Positions 1-7,176 of a stretch of DNA of 64,000 nucleotides are shown one piece after another. The first letter of the stretch is position 1, and every line of letters begins with the position of its first letter. The stretch is from Micrococcales bacterium 72-143 (GTDB taxonomy: Bacteria; Actinomycetota; Actinomycetes; Actinomycetales; Microbacteriaceae). The notes under the pieces were generated by a model that searched no databases, was not told the origin of the DNA, and worked only from the letters and a program-made list of their open reading frames with translations. Both the position numbers and the translations under genes were made by a program. The stretch covers positions 1,037,325 to 1,101,324 of the forward strand of contig MKVM01000005.1 of NCBI GenBank assembly GCA_001898835.1. Direction: 5' to 3'.

Positions 1-32
1 TCAGACGGGCATGACCAGCTTGTTAGTCGCGC

Positions 33-761
33 CTAGAAAGGATGGCGTGCGCGGGCCGCCTCTTCCGCCCAGATCGTGGCGTCCAGGTCGGCGGGGCGAA
101 CCTCTTCGACAGCGGCCCACGCGACGAAGAGCGCTTCCAATTGGCGGTAAGCCGTGCTTATGCGGGCGTCCTCGGGGAAAACTGTTGCGCGGGCGCCTGC
201 CCGAAGCACATGAACGTCGAGTATCGCGACGGGAGCGTCGGGCCACCGGTTCCTCACGATCCAACTAGCAGTCTTCGGCCCAATGCCCGGAGCGCTCGTC
301 AACCACTCGCGCGCTTCGAGTGGATCGGTGGGTGCGGGTGACGCGTGGAGGTGGCGGAGCGCCCCAGCGAGCCGGCGAGCGCGCTGATGGGGAAAGCGGT
401 ACCGTCGCGTGGCGTTCCCGACGCGCACCGGCTCGAGCAGCACAGCCTCGATTGCCGACTCCGCTGGCGTTGGGTCACCCAGAAGAACCTGCTGGTGGAC
501 TGCGGTGTACGCCGCGAGAGCTAGCTCATACGGCATCCCGAAGCCGCCGAGCATACACAGAGCGACCTCGTCGTGCAGCGAGTCGGTGAGTCGATGCCGG
601 TTCGGATCAGCTACGCGCGCGGCCCGTCGAGTCGCCTCCAGCCAATACGCGGCTGTGCCATGCTCCCAGGACTCACCCCAACTGACATCGCGGGATCCCC
701 ACTGCGCAGTGTTCAGCGTGACCACACGCGAAACCGTAGCGGGATTCTGCATCAGGGTCAT
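33..761 (-). CDS. OGG-like HhH DNA glycosylase/AP lyase
   Basis: Predicted helix-hairpin-helix (HhH-GPD) base-excision glycosylase resembling OGG-fold 8-oxoguanine DNA glycosylases. It would remove a damaged or modified base and cleave the abasic site. The 242-residue protein has the hairpin PGIGPKTASW near residues 158-167. Lys163 sits at the Schiff-base lysine position and Asp182 (in ILDVHV) at the catalytic aspartate position, so the bifunctional lyase residues are both present. Its start overlaps the stop of the upstream XRE gene by four bases (ATGA), which suggests translational coupling. The link to a regulator and a divergent Mrr-like endonuclease points to action on foreign or modified DNA rather than routine repair; that is inference. 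The base substrate cannot be read from the sequence. Confidence 0.8.
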   Translation of the reverse strand: MTLMQNPATVSRVVTLNTAQWGSRDVSWGESWEHGTAAYWLEATRRAARVADPNRHRLTDSLHDEVALCMLGGFGMPYELALAAYTAVHQQVLLGDPTPAESAIEAVLLEPVRVGNATRRYRFPHQRARRLAGALRHLHASPAPTDPLEAREWLTSAPGIGPKTASWIVRNRWPDAPVAILDVHVLRAGARATVFPEDARISTAYRQLEALFVAWAAVEEVRPADLDATIWAEEAARARHPF

Positions 762-1015
762 CGGGTATCCCTCGGGAAGCTGACAAACAGGGTGTCCATG
801 GAGATGTTGAGACTCCGTGACAGTCGGCCGACTGTCACGAATGAGGTAGCCGGGGAGGTCCCGTTCTCCAGTCGCCTGACGTTCGCGGTGGAGACACCGG
901 CCTCTCGAGCGAGCTGCTCCTGTGACCAGTCCCGCTCTATGCGTTGCGACTTGATCTCGGCGGCCAACGACTGAGCGAACACCAAGTCCGCGGCTGACGA
1001 CGGTGGACGAGCCAT
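758..1015 (-). CDS. XRE-family helix-turn-helix regulator
   Basis: Small (85 aa) Cro/C1-type DNA-binding protein. The HTH spans about residues 31-52 (SQEQLAREAG followed by VSTANVRRLENG), and little else is present, so it is likely a dimeric repressor. It is the first gene of a two-gene unit with the downstream OGG-like glycosylase (ATGA overlap). Its start lies just beside a perfect palindrome that separates it from the divergent endonuclease gene, so it probably controls both directions and its own expression, as the controller proteins of restriction systems do. The family assignment is secure; the regulatory circuit is inferred from position. Confidence 0.85.
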   Translation of the reverse strand: MARPPSSAADLVFAQSLAAEIKSQRIERDWSQEQLAREAGVSTANVRRLENGTSPATSFVTVGRLSRSLNISMDTLFVSFPRDTR

Positions 1016-1020
1016 GGATA

Positions 1021-1040
1021 TTAGAATAGCGCTATTCTAA
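1021..1040. promoter_or_regulatory. Perfect 20-bp palindrome, probable XRE operator
   Basis: TTAGAATAGCGCTATTCTAA is its own reverse complement over all 20 bases. It sits in the 58-bp gap between the divergent XRE gene and Mrr-like endonuclease gene, 5 bp upstream of the XRE start codon. It is much more AT-rich than its surroundings. A dimeric XRE repressor bound here could shut off both promoters. Confidence 0.75.
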
Positions 1041-1073
1041 TGACCATTTTGGAGATGAGTCCGCGACGGTCGT

Positions 1074-2156
1074 ATGAAAGCCCACCATCCGGATGCCGCA
1101 TTATGGGTGACACCTACTCATTACGGAGAGAAAGGCGCGGCGACAGTGGAGCCTTGGCGTCAGTATCAGCACGATGTCGCCGACTTCTACCGCTCTCTCG
1201 GCATGGACGCAGAGGTGGACGTCAGGGCACTCGCTGGTGCACGAGCGACGCACGACATCGATGTGCTGGTGAAGTCGAAGGTCGGTGGGCAGACCATCAC
1301 CTGGGTCGTCGAATGCAAGCAATGGAAGCGCCCTGTGCCGAAGGAGCGTGTCCTCGCGCTCCAGGCGATCGTCTCCGATCTCGGAGCGGACCGAGGGATC
1401 CTGATGGCAGAGTCTGGCTTTCAGGCGGGCGCCTACCGCGCGGCAGTCAGCTCGAACACGACCCTCACCTCACTGAGCGACCTGAGAGAGAACACCCAGG
1501 ACGAACGAGATGCGGCCGAGCTGGGCATGATCTCCTTGCGCACCGCCCAGATCAGTCAGAGAGTCCGTTCACTGTGGCCATGGGCGAGTCCGCTTGTCTC
1601 GCGTGGGGCGTACACCCACGAAGAATTGCTCGAAGTGGCCGCGACATCGCTTGAGCTCACAACCTTCATCGTTCCCGCATTGCACACGGGGACGGACGTC
1701 CGCCGATACAGCATTCTCGAGCCTCACATGTCGGATGCCGGCCCATTGGCGGCAACGGCCCGCCTTCTCGATGAGGTTGAGGTCGGGTTGGCCGGACTCG
1801 AGGCTAAGAGGACCGCCCACATCGCTGCAACCTCAAGTCGGATTGAGCGGCTCCAGTCAAACGCGATGACTTGCGTGGAGCTCGGCGCAGGCAAGACAGA
1901 CGACCCCGCCGCGGCCTCAATGGTTCACGCAATGAGGGAAGTCCGCGGGGCGGCAGACCTCGTGATTGCCTCGACTCCCAAAGACGTCGCGAACGCGCTG
2001 CGCGACATCATGGTGTACCTGCTCGACGGTGTCTATCTGCTACCAGAGAGGGGCGCTGACGAACACGAATGGGAGCGAGCGAAGGATCAAGTGAATGCCC
2101 TTATCGCTCGTGGTCAAGTGATGCTCGCATCCGTTGTGAAGTCGTACGACCTCTAA
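1074..2156 (+). CDS. Mrr-like restriction endonuclease domain protein
   Basis: The N-terminal third is a PD-(D/E)xK nuclease of the Mrr_cat type. A helix (about residues 27-43, WRQYQHDVADFYRSLG) precedes DIDV with Asp63, then the strand TWVVECK with Glu80 and Lys82, and a following conserved helix rich in V/A/L that ends in DRGIL. Mrr-type enzymes cut DNA carrying modified bases or are triggered by foreign methylation. The remaining 230 residues have no motif I recognise and may hold a target-recognition or oligomerisation domain. The start at 1074 precedes the domain by about 25 residues and has only a weak ribosome site. It is divergent from the XRE/glycosylase pair across a palindrome, so the three genes probably form one module. 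No methyltransferase is visible nearby. Confidence 0.75.
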   Translation: MKAHHPDAALWVTPTHYGEKGAATVEPWRQYQHDVADFYRSLGMDAEVDVRALAGARATHDIDVLVKSKVGGQTITWVVECKQWKRPVPKERVLALQAIVSDLGADRGILMAESGFQAGAYRAAVSSNTTLTSLSDLRENTQDERDAAELGMISLRTAQISQRVRSLWPWASPLVSRGAYTHEELLEVAATSLELTTFIVPALHTGTDVRRYSILEPHMSDAGPLAATARLLDEVEVGLAGLEAKRTAHIAATSSRIERLQSNAMTCVELGAGKTDDPAAASMVHAMREVRGAADLVIASTPKDVANALRDIMVYLLDGVYLLPERGADEHEWERAKDQVNALIARGQVMLASVVKSYDL

Positions 2157-2444
2157 CGGCGGCTGCAGCGCCTCACCTTGCCAGGCCTAGAGCGAAGGCC
2201 AAAATCACCGCTTGGCCAACTGTCCACGGCACGCTGAAGAGTGGCCGGCGTCGGGTTACTCTCCACCTGCCCGCGACCAAGCGAGTTGGTGCATGCAGCG
2301 CCAGCTGAAGGCCCCTCTGCGGGGGCGCTCCCAACCGGATCGGTCTGAGGGTGCCATCGAGACCAAGACTCGACACCGATTCGAAGATCTTGCTGAACGC
2401 TCACTCACCACCCCCATCGCGCACCCCCCGCACGCGGATCGTAT

Positions 2445-3017
2445 TCAGGAGTGCGGCCATTGCCCGAGGTACGCGTCCAGGCACGTATCGAGTACCAGCA
2501 AGCGGCCTGGCTGAACCTCATCGACAGTGACGGCCACGTGGCTATCGAACGAGCCCATATCGATTTCCATCTGTGTCCAGAAACGCGCGATGTCACGCAA
2601 GATGGCGAGGGCATCCATGAGCAGGAGGACGTCGACGTCGCGGTCCGCGTCGATAATGAAACGGACGAGCTCATGGGCTAGTTCGTGGCGATGTCCATAG
2701 ATCTCGTCTAGCCGCTCAATCTGCTCACTGGTCATAGCCCCGGCCTCTTCCAGCCAGAGGAGTGAGGCGCGGAACTCGTTCTTCGGCGCAAGCGCGAGCA
2801 CCTCGGCGCGATAGCTCTCATCGCCCCACAGCCACTGACCCTTCTCAAGGGAGCTCTGCCCGTAGCAGCCTTTCAGGTCGTCGAGAACGGACGACTTGAT
2901 CATTTCGTGGACGAGTTGGTAGAGCCCGGCGAATGCGAGGGTCGAACGGATTGCGTCCGGCTCGAGCTTCGCTCTTAGCCGGGCACTCCATCCTTCAGGG
3001 TCATCGTCGTAGCTCAC
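2445..3017 (-). CDS. Hypothetical protein with HEPN-like RxxxxH motif
   Basis: No family is recognised with certainty. The 190-residue protein is acidic and predicted mostly helical, without signal peptide or membrane segment. Residues 110-115 read RHELAH inside a helix. This matches the Rx4-6H motif of HEPN ribonucleases, including a polar residue right after the arginine. HEPN proteins act as RNA-cleaving toxins or defence effectors, often with a nucleotidyltransferase partner; no such partner lies next to this gene. About 290 bp on one side and 250 bp on the other hold no gene I can support. It sits between the Mrr-like module and a toxin-antitoxin pair in mobile DNA, which fits a defence or toxin role. 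The motif is short and could be coincidental. Confidence 0.5.
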   Translation of the reverse strand: MSYDDDPEGWSARLRAKLEPDAIRSTLAFAGLYQLVHEMIKSSVLDDLKGCYGQSSLEKGQWLWGDESYRAEVLALAPKNEFRASLLWLEEAGAMTSEQIERLDEIYGHRHELAHELVRFIIDADRDVDVLLLMDALAILRDIARFWTQMEIDMGSFDSHVAVTVDEVQPGRLLVLDTCLDAYLGQWPHS

Positions 3018-3263
3018 GGCGCCAGGATCTCACTTGAGCTCTGCTCAGTGACACTTCAGTTCGCCCCGCCGCGCCTTTGCGACGTCGCTGGGCTTCGAGA
3101 ACTCATCGCTCCTGCTTGATGGGCGTATGGCTCGCAACCGGTCTCCCTCCTGAATGCATCGAGTCTCGGTACGCCGTGGCCCCCGCCGCGGGCAAGGCGC
3201 GTACGGGATCCAGCCGGGCCAGAGACCCGTAGACGGCCCACCTGATCCTCGGCGTTGGAGGCG

Positions 3264-3770
3264 CTACTCCGACACGAACTCTTGCCGGAATCGGCCTGCG
3301 CCGAGTGCGCGTTGGATGTGTTCGAAGTCGTGGTCGGCGGTGAGGATGGTCAGGTCGTTCGTGATCGCGTAGGCGGCGATCAGCACGTCGGTGTTTCCCG
3401 CGCCGCGCATCAGCCCGTTATCCCAGAGCGCTTGCTGGATGTCGAGGACCTCGCTCTGGTTGGGCGTGTTCACCGCCGGCGTGTACAGCTCCATGTCGCG
3501 GCGAAACTCGGCGTACTCTGCGGGATTCCTCGCCGACCAGCAATACTCGAGCACCTGGGGCGGGCACGTGTAGATCGGGTAGGTGTTGGTGATCTCCTCG
3601 AAGCGGCGACGAATGTTCGCGCTGCGTGCCAGCTTCTGGAGGACGCTGTTGTCAATGAGGTACCCGCGCCGCTCGACTGGTGACGCCGGCGAGCGTGTGC
3701 GGCGCTGCGCAGGCGACGCGTTCGACACGAATCTGCCCGCCTTCGCCGATCGCGGGTTCACCCCTGCCAC
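3264..3770 (-). CDS. vapC: PIN-domain toxin, VapC-type ribonuclease
   Basis: Predicted Mg2+-dependent PIN endoribonuclease toxin. The domain starts near residue 36 with GYLIDNSVL (Asp40). Further acidic residues fit the family: Glu75 (VLEYC), Asp128 (NTDVLIAAYA) and Asp146 (TADHDF). The first 35 residues are basic and low-complexity, longer than usual. The GTG start at 3770 shares one base with the antitoxin's TAG stop (TAGTG), which supports coupled translation, but a later start at about Val32 would give a standard-length PIN protein. It is paired with the upstream RHH antitoxin. The product should cleave RNA (often tRNA or rRNA in this family) when the antitoxin is lost. Confidence 0.8.
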   Translation of the reverse strand: MAGVNPRSAKAGRFVSNASPAQRRTRSPASPVERRGYLIDNSVLQKLARSANIRRRFEEITNTYPIYTCPPQVLEYCWSARNPAEYAEFRRDMELYTPAVNTPNQSEVLDIQQALWDNGLMRGAGNTDVLIAAYAITNDLTILTADHDFEHIQRALGAGRFRQEFVSE

Positions 3771-3976
3771 TACGGGGCGTAGTCGATCTTCGGCGCGTCG
3801 ATTTGCTCGTCGGTGAACTCGCGTTGCGAGATCCGGTCGAAAGCGAGCCGCTGCCGCTGCATGGTGATCGTGTACTGCAGCGCCCGCTGCACCGCCTCCT
3901 TGTTCGTGGGCGCGTCGAGGAGCTCCTTCGCGTCATGCAGAAGATCCCGGTCGATATCGATAGACGTGACGGCCAT
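3770..3976 (-). CDS. vapB: VapB-type ribbon-helix-helix antitoxin
   Basis: A 68-residue antitoxin. The N-terminal strand VTSIDIDRDLL followed by helices through NKEAVQRAL (about residues 3-33) is the ribbon-helix-helix DNA-binding unit. The acidic C-terminal tail (about 50-68) would bind and neutralise the PIN toxin. The start at 3976 was chosen because it is preceded by a strong GGAGGGG ribosome site and matches the usual family length; a longer in-frame extension reaching 4195 lacks support. It overlaps the toxin start by one base. Autoregulation through the AT-rich repeats just upstream is expected for the family. Confidence 0.8.
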   Translation of the reverse strand: MAVTSIDIDRDLLHDAKELLDAPTNKEAVQRALQYTITMQRQRLAFDRISQREFTDEQIDAPKIDYAP

Positions 3977-3995
3977 CGCACTCCCCTCCAACGGT

Positions 3996-4016
3996 CTATA
4001 TACAACCACTATATAA
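3996..4016 (-). promoter_or_regulatory. AT-rich promoter/operator candidate upstream of vapBC
   Basis: Two TATATA hexamers (3997-4002 and 4010-4015), 13 bp apart, lie about 20-40 bp upstream of the antitoxin start in otherwise GC-rich DNA. They fit a -10 element combined with repeated operator half-sites for the RHH antitoxin. The exact promoter cannot be fixed by eye. Confidence 0.4.
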
Positions 4017-4242
4017 CGTAGAGCCGGTCTCGGCCATTGTGTTGTCGCCCGCGATGACGGGGCTCGATGCAGCCAGCAAATCTGAGCGCACCTGTCCGAT
4101 GCGCAGCTGGCCGGTCTGCGCAACATTGCTTCTTCTCGGTCGAGGCGGTGACTCACCGGTCGGCACAATGGGCGCGTGTGGATGGGCCGACACACCTAGT
4201 AGGTGGAGGGCGACGCTTTCGACCCCGTCGCGACCATGATCC

Positions 4243-5321
4243 ATGAGCATCGAGCAACGTCAGACCAAGGATGGCGCACCCCGGTACGTCGCGCGCGTGA
4301 AGCACAGCGGGCGACTGATCGCGTCCAAGACCTTCCGCGACCGAGGGGACGCGCAGAAGTGGGAGCACGAACAGTACCGCGCCGTCGAGGCGCCACGCTT
4401 AACACAATGGCCCGCACGTCCCCGCTGTTCTCCGAAGTGGCTGAGATGTTCCTCGAACTGCAGCACGGGAACGTCACTGCGCACAGCTGGCGCGCCGACC
4501 GGGACAACCTCGCGAATGTCCCCGCGTGGTTCGCCGCGCTACCGATCGCAACCATCCGGGAATCGGATGCCCTCGCCTACCTTTCCGGACAGCTCGCCAT
4601 CAAAGCGCGCTCAACGGTCGCGCGAGCGCGGACAACGCTCAGCGCGGTGTTCGCCTACGCCGTGCGCGAGGAAATCGTGAACCACAACCCGGTGCGCAAC
4701 GTCCCTCTTCCTCCCGAAGCCGCCGACGCCGACACGGAGTCGGTATCGACGTTCTCCGATGCCGAACTAGCTCGCACTCTCGCCGCCCAGTACGAGATCC
4801 AGCCGCGTCTCGCCTCCGTCACCGAACTCCTGAGCTTGACCGGACTGCACTGGTCAGAACTACGAGCCCTCCGGATCGGCGACCTACAGCGGACCCCTTA
4901 CCCAGCTGTGCGGGTGGCTCGCGCGCACTCAGACGGATACGCGGAGAAGCCACTCGACCGGGCGCGGATCGTGCCACTCACTGACCGAGCCCTAGCCATC
5001 GCCGTCACGCTCGCCGGCTCCCGCCCTACCGACGAGTACCTTGCGACGACACCCGCCGGCGAGCAGCTACAGGGCAACCGGTTCCGAGAGGCAGTCCACT
5101 GGCCACAAACCGCCCCTGGCCGCGCCATCCGAGAGTTGCGCCACTTCGTGGCCACACGGTGGCTCGACGCTGGCATCCCGATCGAGCAGGTCGCAGAGTG
5201 GCTTGGACACGCTCGAGCCAGGACAGCACGACGCATCTACGCACCAGCGTCCTCGCCTTCCCGAGGCTCATCCCGACCGGGCGCGATGCAAGACCGGGTC
5301 GGGGCTGCGTGCACCGATTAA
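4243..5321 (+). pseudogene. Frameshifted tyrosine recombinase (integrase) remnant
   Basis: Close relative of the integrase at 7177-8262. The N-terminus (MSIEQRQTKDG... to EHEQYRAVEAP) is read in one frame from ATG 4243. The rest, from about RTSPLFSEVAEMFLE onward, is in another frame, so a frameshift lies between about 4385 and 4425. Box I (TGLHWSELRALR) and the box II arginine (ELRH) survive in the second frame. The alignment to the relative fails again near the tyrosine box, where RRIYAP replaces RVYAHVLGE, indicating a second lesion close to 5240. The gene therefore cannot make a normal recombinase. It ends next to the HipA/HIRAN unit and has no tRNA remnant beside it, so it is probably left over from an older insertion. 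Confidence 0.8.
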
Positions 5322-6145
5322 CTGGCTAAAGCGGGCCTGAACTGATCGCTTGAGAAGAAGTCGAACGGCTGATCGCTCTCCGCGTCTAGTCGCGCGAGCA
5401 CGCGAAGGTGCCATCCTGCTTCCGGAGGGTTGACCCGCTCCACGAAGAGGTGAACGTCACCGTTGGTGAGTGCGTTCTGCACTGCCTCAAGAAGGAGGTT
5501 GGGCACATAACCCAGCGGATGCCCGCCAGCGTCGAGCACGAGCAGTGCGCTATCGGTCCACTCGTTCGCCGGCTCTGGTTGCAACTGGAGCGGATCCCCC
5601 GGGGCAAGCCCGGAAAGGATCTCCTCGAACTGCTCGGACGAATACTTGCCACGCATCTCGTCACCGATCGGCACGGTCTTCAGCGTCATATGACGGGTAC
5701 CGTGAACCAGGAAGGAGCACTCCCATCCGTGCTCGCTCACGCGAGGTGCCGGGAAGAGTTGAATGGTGTCACCCTCGCGCTTCCCTCTCGTGCGAGCGAG
5801 CAACTCCCATGGAGAATCCTCATCGTCAGGATCGACAGACAGGCCTTCAACGAAGCGAATGTAGTCGGGGCGGCGGGGATCCATCACTCGCTGTGCGAAG
5901 AACGGAAACAGTTCGTCGGACTCATAGGCCTCGCCGAAATCGTCGAAACCGATCAGCGGCTGGAAGCCATCGACGGTCCTGGCGCGCTCCAGATACTGAA
6001 ACCGGTACGCAGAGCCGTCGAATGTGAGCAGTCCGATCTCCTCGACCGCTCGCGTGAGGGGGTGTTGCCAGCACACAACGAGGCGGCGCTCATCCGCTCG
6101 AACTGCGTCGAGTGGAGCGCCGCGTCGATCAGTCGCGGAAACCAT
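5318..6145 (-). CDS. HipA-N1/HipS-like domain fused to HIRAN domain
   Basis: A 275-residue protein with two parts. Residues about 22-102 (GLLTFDGSAYRF, PLIGF, LFPFFAQRV, RRPDYIRF) resemble the N-terminal subdomain 1 of HipA kinases, the part that forms the separate HipS protein in HipBST systems. Residues about 142-265 (SFLVHGTRHM, ALLVLDAGGHPLGYVPN, VERVNPPEAGWHLRVL) look like a HIRAN domain, a fold that binds DNA 3' ends in eukaryotic and bacterial repair proteins. The start overlaps the upstream kinase gene by 17 bp, so the two are co-translated. A working idea is that this protein restrains the kinase and that DNA damage or foreign ends sensed by HIRAN release it; this is inference. The domain reading comes from motif inspection only. 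Confidence 0.65.
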   Translation of the reverse strand: MVSATDRRGAPLDAVRADERRLVVCWQHPLTRAVEEIGLLTFDGSAYRFQYLERARTVDGFQPLIGFDDFGEAYESDELFPFFAQRVMDPRRPDYIRFVEGLSVDPDDEDSPWELLARTRGKREGDTIQLFPAPRVSEHGWECSFLVHGTRHMTLKTVPIGDEMRGKYSSEQFEEILSGLAPGDPLQLQPEPANEWTDSALLVLDAGGHPLGYVPNLLLEAVQNALTNGDVHLFVERVNPPEAGWHLRVLARLDAESDQPFDFFSSDQFRPALAS

Positions 6146-7070
6146 CGCGAATCCCTTTCGCGTTTGCCATTACCAAGTTAACCGCAAACCTACGGGCAGC
6201 CTCCGACATTCCCGGCACGCCGTCCACGATCGCCTGGACGATCGCCTCGTCAAGCGTCTCCACCTGTTCGCGCCAGTAGTGGCTCATATCGGACGGCAGC
6301 ATCCGCACAGCTTCGATCGCCGTCGCCGTCAACGTCGGTAGCGGTCTTCCCTGCCAGTCGAAACGCCATGCCGTTCCTCCAGAGACAAACTTCGCAAAGC
6401 GACTGGGCTCCGCAAGAACCCGTTCACGGAACTCGTCGGTGAGGTTATAGCCGAGACCGCCCTCATTGTCGTAGGCGGCTGCAAGCCGGGCGGGCTCGGT
6501 GCCCAGGGCGTGACGCAGGACCGACCAGTTCTGCTCATGCCGGTCGCGGTTCGAGATCAACGCGTCCAGCACGAGATATCCAGCGAACACGCCGAACGCG
6601 TCGAACGCTCCGACTGGATCCGCGGCCTGCGGTGGCGCGCCGAGCCCCTCCAGTGATGTGGCGACTGCACTCAGCGTGTAGCCACTGGTCGCCGCACTCT
6701 TGTCCGCACTGGAACGCGCTCGGTATGCGATGCTCCGAACGGAGTCCATCCATATTGCGCCCGTATGGCGGTCCCATTCCATGGACGGGCGTACGTTCCG
6801 GGACAGTGTTCCGTCGCGTCCCGAGCGCGACGCCAATCGAATCTCGGCACTGGGCACGGTAAGGACTCGCGCCAGTTCGCCCGCGATCAGTTCGGCCCAG
6901 TCACCACCCTGCGAGTGACCGTTCTTGTGCACTGTCACGGGCTTGAACAGCCACAGATTTGCCGGTTCGGCGGGTGCGATCGGGTCGCGCAACCAGTACT
7001 TCTCATTGGCGCCCACGGCCTCCTCGTCGGAGACGAGCCACTCCGACACGTCAATCCGCGAGAACTCCAC
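6129..7070 (-). CDS. HipA/HipT-like serine-threonine kinase
   Basis: Stand-alone HipA-type kinase core of 313 residues, shorter than HipA (about 440) because N-subdomain 1 is absent. Visible residues: Lys43 in LFKP for ATP contact, the catalytic loop NRDRHEQNW at 174-182 with Asp176, and the metal-binding Asp201 in AAYDNEGGLG. HipA-family toxins phosphorylate aminoacyl-tRNA synthetases such as GltX or TrpS and cause growth arrest; the target here is unknown. The missing N-subdomain seems to be supplied by the downstream HIRAN protein, an arrangement like HipT/HipS. No HipB-type HTH antitoxin is adjacent; the nearest neighbours are integrase genes. Confidence 0.8.
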   Translation of the reverse strand: MEFSRIDVSEWLVSDEEAVGANEKYWLRDPIAPAEPANLWLFKPVTVHKNGHSQGGDWAELIAGELARVLTVPSAEIRLASRSGRDGTLSRNVRPSMEWDRHTGAIWMDSVRSIAYRARSSADKSAATSGYTLSAVATSLEGLGAPPQAADPVGAFDAFGVFAGYLVLDALISNRDRHEQNWSVLRHALGTEPARLAAAYDNEGGLGYNLTDEFRERVLAEPSRFAKFVSGGTAWRFDWQGRPLPTLTATAIEAVRMLPSDMSHYWREQVETLDEAIVQAIVDGVPGMSEAARRFAVNLVMANAKGIRDGFRD

Positions 7071-7176
7071 GGTCTGAGGCTAGCAACGCGTTCGGACAGC
7101 GCCTGGATGATGACTTCGAACGCGCATGTTGACGGCGGCGACAGCGGTGACAGACCCGCATCGCAAGTATCGAGGG

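Noticed and set aside
2157..2444. Short frames between the Mrr-like and HEPN-like genes
   Set aside because: No ribosome site, no domain and no coding bias; treated as intergenic with nothing identified. The same applies to 3018-3263 and 8263-8539.
4203..5321. Intact integrase starting at ATG 4203
   Set aside because: The first 65 codons of that frame do not resemble any integrase, whereas the neighbouring frame from 4243 matches the paralogue's N-terminus. A frameshifted pseudogene explains both.
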